8,536 nt of DNA from Candidatus Alkanophagales archaeon (GTDB taxonomy: Archaea > Halobacteriota > Syntropharchaeia > Alkanophagales > B39-G2). The position numbers were made by a program, and so were the translations under genes. The stretch spans positions 1-8,536 of the forward strand of contig QMVQ01000057.1 in the NCBI GenBank assembly GCA_003661185.1, given 5' to 3'. Shown in pieces: positions 7,018 to 8,536 of the stretch. The notes beneath the pieces are model-generated. The model searched no databases. It saw nothing but the letters and a program-made list of their open reading frames with translations, and was not told the origin of the DNA. The stretch's first letter is position 1. Each line of letters begins with the position of its first letter.

Positions 7018-8457
7018 ATGACGAAGTTTTACGAAGCGCGGAAGAGAGACGGGGCTGCAAGGCTCGGCAGACTTTTAATCGGAAATGCCACCGTGGAAAC
7101 GCCGCTGTTACTGAACGTGGAAGCTTTTCACAGCGGAACGGCGCCCGTGCTACCGGCAAAAGCCGTGGCGAGAGCTAAAAACACCAGTAAACTTCTAATT
7201 TACGACGCTTGGGAGCTGCCGGCTGAGTGGAAGACGGCGAGGGGCGTCGTCGTTCTTCCAAAGACGCACCCGCTCGCCTCCGACGTCCGCAATTTAAAAG
7301 CTGACCTCTACGTCGTCGGCTACGCCTCCCGCCTTTTAACCTCAAGCAGAAGGCTCGTCGACGAAATCATCAGATTGAAGGAAAGCATCCCACCTGACGC
7401 CGCCCTCTACGTGCCTGCGGTTGCCACGCCTGCAAACGTTGCATTTTTGATTTACATAGGCGTAGATGTCGTCGACGACGCCGTCGCCGTAATCAAGGGC
7501 TATGAAGACGTTTACCTCACGGATTACGGCGAGCTGCGGCTTTTTGAGCTTAAGAACTTTCCCTGTTGTTGTGAAATTTGCACGTCACTCAACCCCGCCG
7601 AGCTCAGGAAGTTGAACAAGAAGGAAAGAGCGGAATTGCTGACGAAGCATAATTCCCTCTCTCTAAAAGCTGAGGTCGAAAAAGTGCGGGAACGAATAAG
7701 GAGCGAAATGCTACGTGAATATGTGGAGTCGCGTGTCCGCACGTCGCCGTTTCTGACTGCGGCGCTTCGCATTTTGGACGAGAAAGAAGAGTACTTAGAG
7801 AGGAGAACTCCAGTTGCGAGGCGTTCGCCGCTGCTCGCCAACACTATGGAGTCGTTACGTCGTGTTGAGGTCAAGCGTTTCGCCGCCCGCGTCGTCGAGC
7901 GTTATACGCCGCCCCGCCGCAAGGTGCTCCTCCTGCTGCCATGTTCCGCCCGAAAGCCTTATTCGCAATCGCAGTCGCATCGGAAGTTCATAAGTGCAAT
8001 TTTCGAGTTCGGAGGACACATCCACGAGGTCATAATAACGTCGCCGCTCGGCGTCGTCCCCCGGGAACTCGAAGCGGCTTACCCTGCCGCTTTCTACGAC
8101 GTGCCGGTTACTGGTTACTGGGACGCCGAAGAGCGCTTTTGGGTCGGCTCGTGCGTCGAAGCTTACCTTCGCAAAAACCTTATCGAGCGAGGACTCTACG
8201 AGCACGTCGTCGTGCACCTCAGCGGCGGCGCTCTTGAAATTTTCAAAGGCGTCGCCGAAAAGCTCGGCTTAGAGGCGTTTTATACTTGCGGCGACGGCGA
8301 GGAGGAGACGGCAAAGCGTGCTTTGGAGCGGCTTAGAAACTGCATTTCTGAGCTTTGTGCAGAGAAGAAGCCGGATAAGGACGCAAAGGTGAATATGATA
8401 AAGGCAATGGCGGATTATCAGTTCGGAAACGGCGTTGGAAACTTGCTTTTAGGATAG
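7018..8457 (+). CDS. arcS: Archaeosine synthase ArcS, frame ended by in-frame TAG
   Basis: ArcS (TgtA2) converts preQ0 at position 15 of archaeal tRNAs towards archaeosine. The 479 residues before the TAG contain an N-terminal tRNA-guanine transglycosylase-like region (RDGAARLGRL at 10-19), the TGT zinc signature CxCx2Cx22H (C183, C185, C188, H211), and the ArcS core motif PCSARKPYSQSQSH (308-321), which defines this family. The region ends in ADYQFGNGVGNLLLG (465-479), which in homologues leads straight into a PUA RNA-binding domain. Here a TAG intervenes at 8455 and PUA-like sequence continues in the same frame, so the gene is longer than this frame and runs off the window. The ATG at 7018 fits the family start; the SD AGGTG sits unusually close (2-base gap). 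It is divergent from amt. Function is well supported; the meaning of TAG is open. Confidence 0.9.
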   Translation: MTKFYEARKRDGAARLGRLLIGNATVETPLLLNVEAFHSGTAPVLPAKAVARAKNTSKLLIYDAWELPAEWKTARGVVVLPKTHPLASDVRNLKADLYVVGYASRLLTSSRRLVDEIIRLKESIPPDAALYVPAVATPANVAFLIYIGVDVVDDAVAVIKGYEDVYLTDYGELRLFELKNFPCCCEICTSLNPAELRKLNKKERAELLTKHNSLSLKAEVEKVRERIRSEMLREYVESRVRTSPFLTAALRILDEKEEYLERRTPVARRSPLLANTMESLRRVEVKRFAARVVERYTPPRRKVLLLLPCSARKPYSQSQSHRKFISAIFEFGGHIHEVIITSPLGVVPRELEAAYPAAFYDVPVTGYWDAEERFWVGSCVEAYLRKNLIERGLYEHVVVHLSGGALEIFKGVAEKLGLEAFYTCGDGEEETAKRALERLRNCISELCAEKKPDKDAKVNMIKAMADYQFGNGVGNLLLG

Positions 8458-8536
8458 AAGTCTGAAATCAGAGGGAAATATCCGGCATATAAGGTCTTTT
8501 CCGACGGGGAAGTTCTGGCAGAAGTGGTGCCGGAAT
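8455..8536 (+). CDS. arcS continuation: TAG codon then PUA domain start (partial)
   Basis: After TAG (8455-8457) the same frame stays open to the window end and reads KSEIRGKYPAYKVFSDGEVL followed by AEVVPE. This is the pattern expected at the start of the ArcS PUA domain: V/I-RG-x-YP-x-Y-x-VF, then a short turn and a hydrophobic strand ending VPE. No ATG, GTG or TTG occurs before the conserved RGKYP segment, and no SD site is seen, so a separate gene here is unlikely. The TAG falls in the linker between core and PUA. Options are pyrrolysine insertion, read-through, a recent nonsense mutation or a base-calling error. Confidence 0.75.

Overview
This window comes from an archaeon, most likely a methanogen or a methane/alkane-oxidising relative in the Euryarchaeota sense. 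The evidence is a gene for methanogenesis marker protein 15, an archaeosine synthase gene, a tRNA-Ser with an intron in the anticodon loop and no encoded CCA, an EndoQ-type repair nuclease with a PCNA-binding tail, TATA-type promoters and purine-rich Shine-Dalgarno (SD) sites matching the archaeal 16S 3' end. I cannot name the genus from the sequence.

Layout. Bases 1-417 hold no convincing gene, but start with three consecutive hairpins and end with a likely promoter for a TraB-family membrane protein (418-1638, +). A convergent block follows on the minus strand. Read in its own direction it is tRNA-Ser(GGA), mmp15, a 70-residue winged-helix protein and endonuclease Q. The tRNA lies only 15 bases upstream of the mmp15 start codon, so the two are probably one transcript. 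Two abutting hairpins separate mmp15 from the last two genes. Next, also on the minus strand, is a textbook ammonium transporter/PII pair (amt-glnK, overlapping by 14 bases) closed by a T-rich terminator. A divergent promoter region with two imperfect palindromes (6840-7017) separates it from the archaeosine synthase gene arcS (+), which runs off the right edge.

Main point of interest. The arcS frame is interrupted by a single in-frame TAG (8455-8457). Exactly in frame after it, the sequence continues with what looks like the start of the expected C-terminal PUA domain. This is either a pyrrolysine/read-through codon, a fresh nonsense mutation or a sequencing error. The only other TAG that ends a gene here (winged-helix gene, 3018-3020) is also followed by an open frame, which runs into endonuclease Q. 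The remaining genes end in TAA or TGA.

How the genes work together. Amt and GlnK form one nitrogen-uptake module. ArcS and tRNA-Ser belong to tRNA biology, EndoQ to DNA repair, and Mmp15 is an Fe-S activase-type ATPase associated with methyl-coenzyme M reductase organisms. Apart from amt-glnK the genes look like housekeeping neighbours rather than one pathway.
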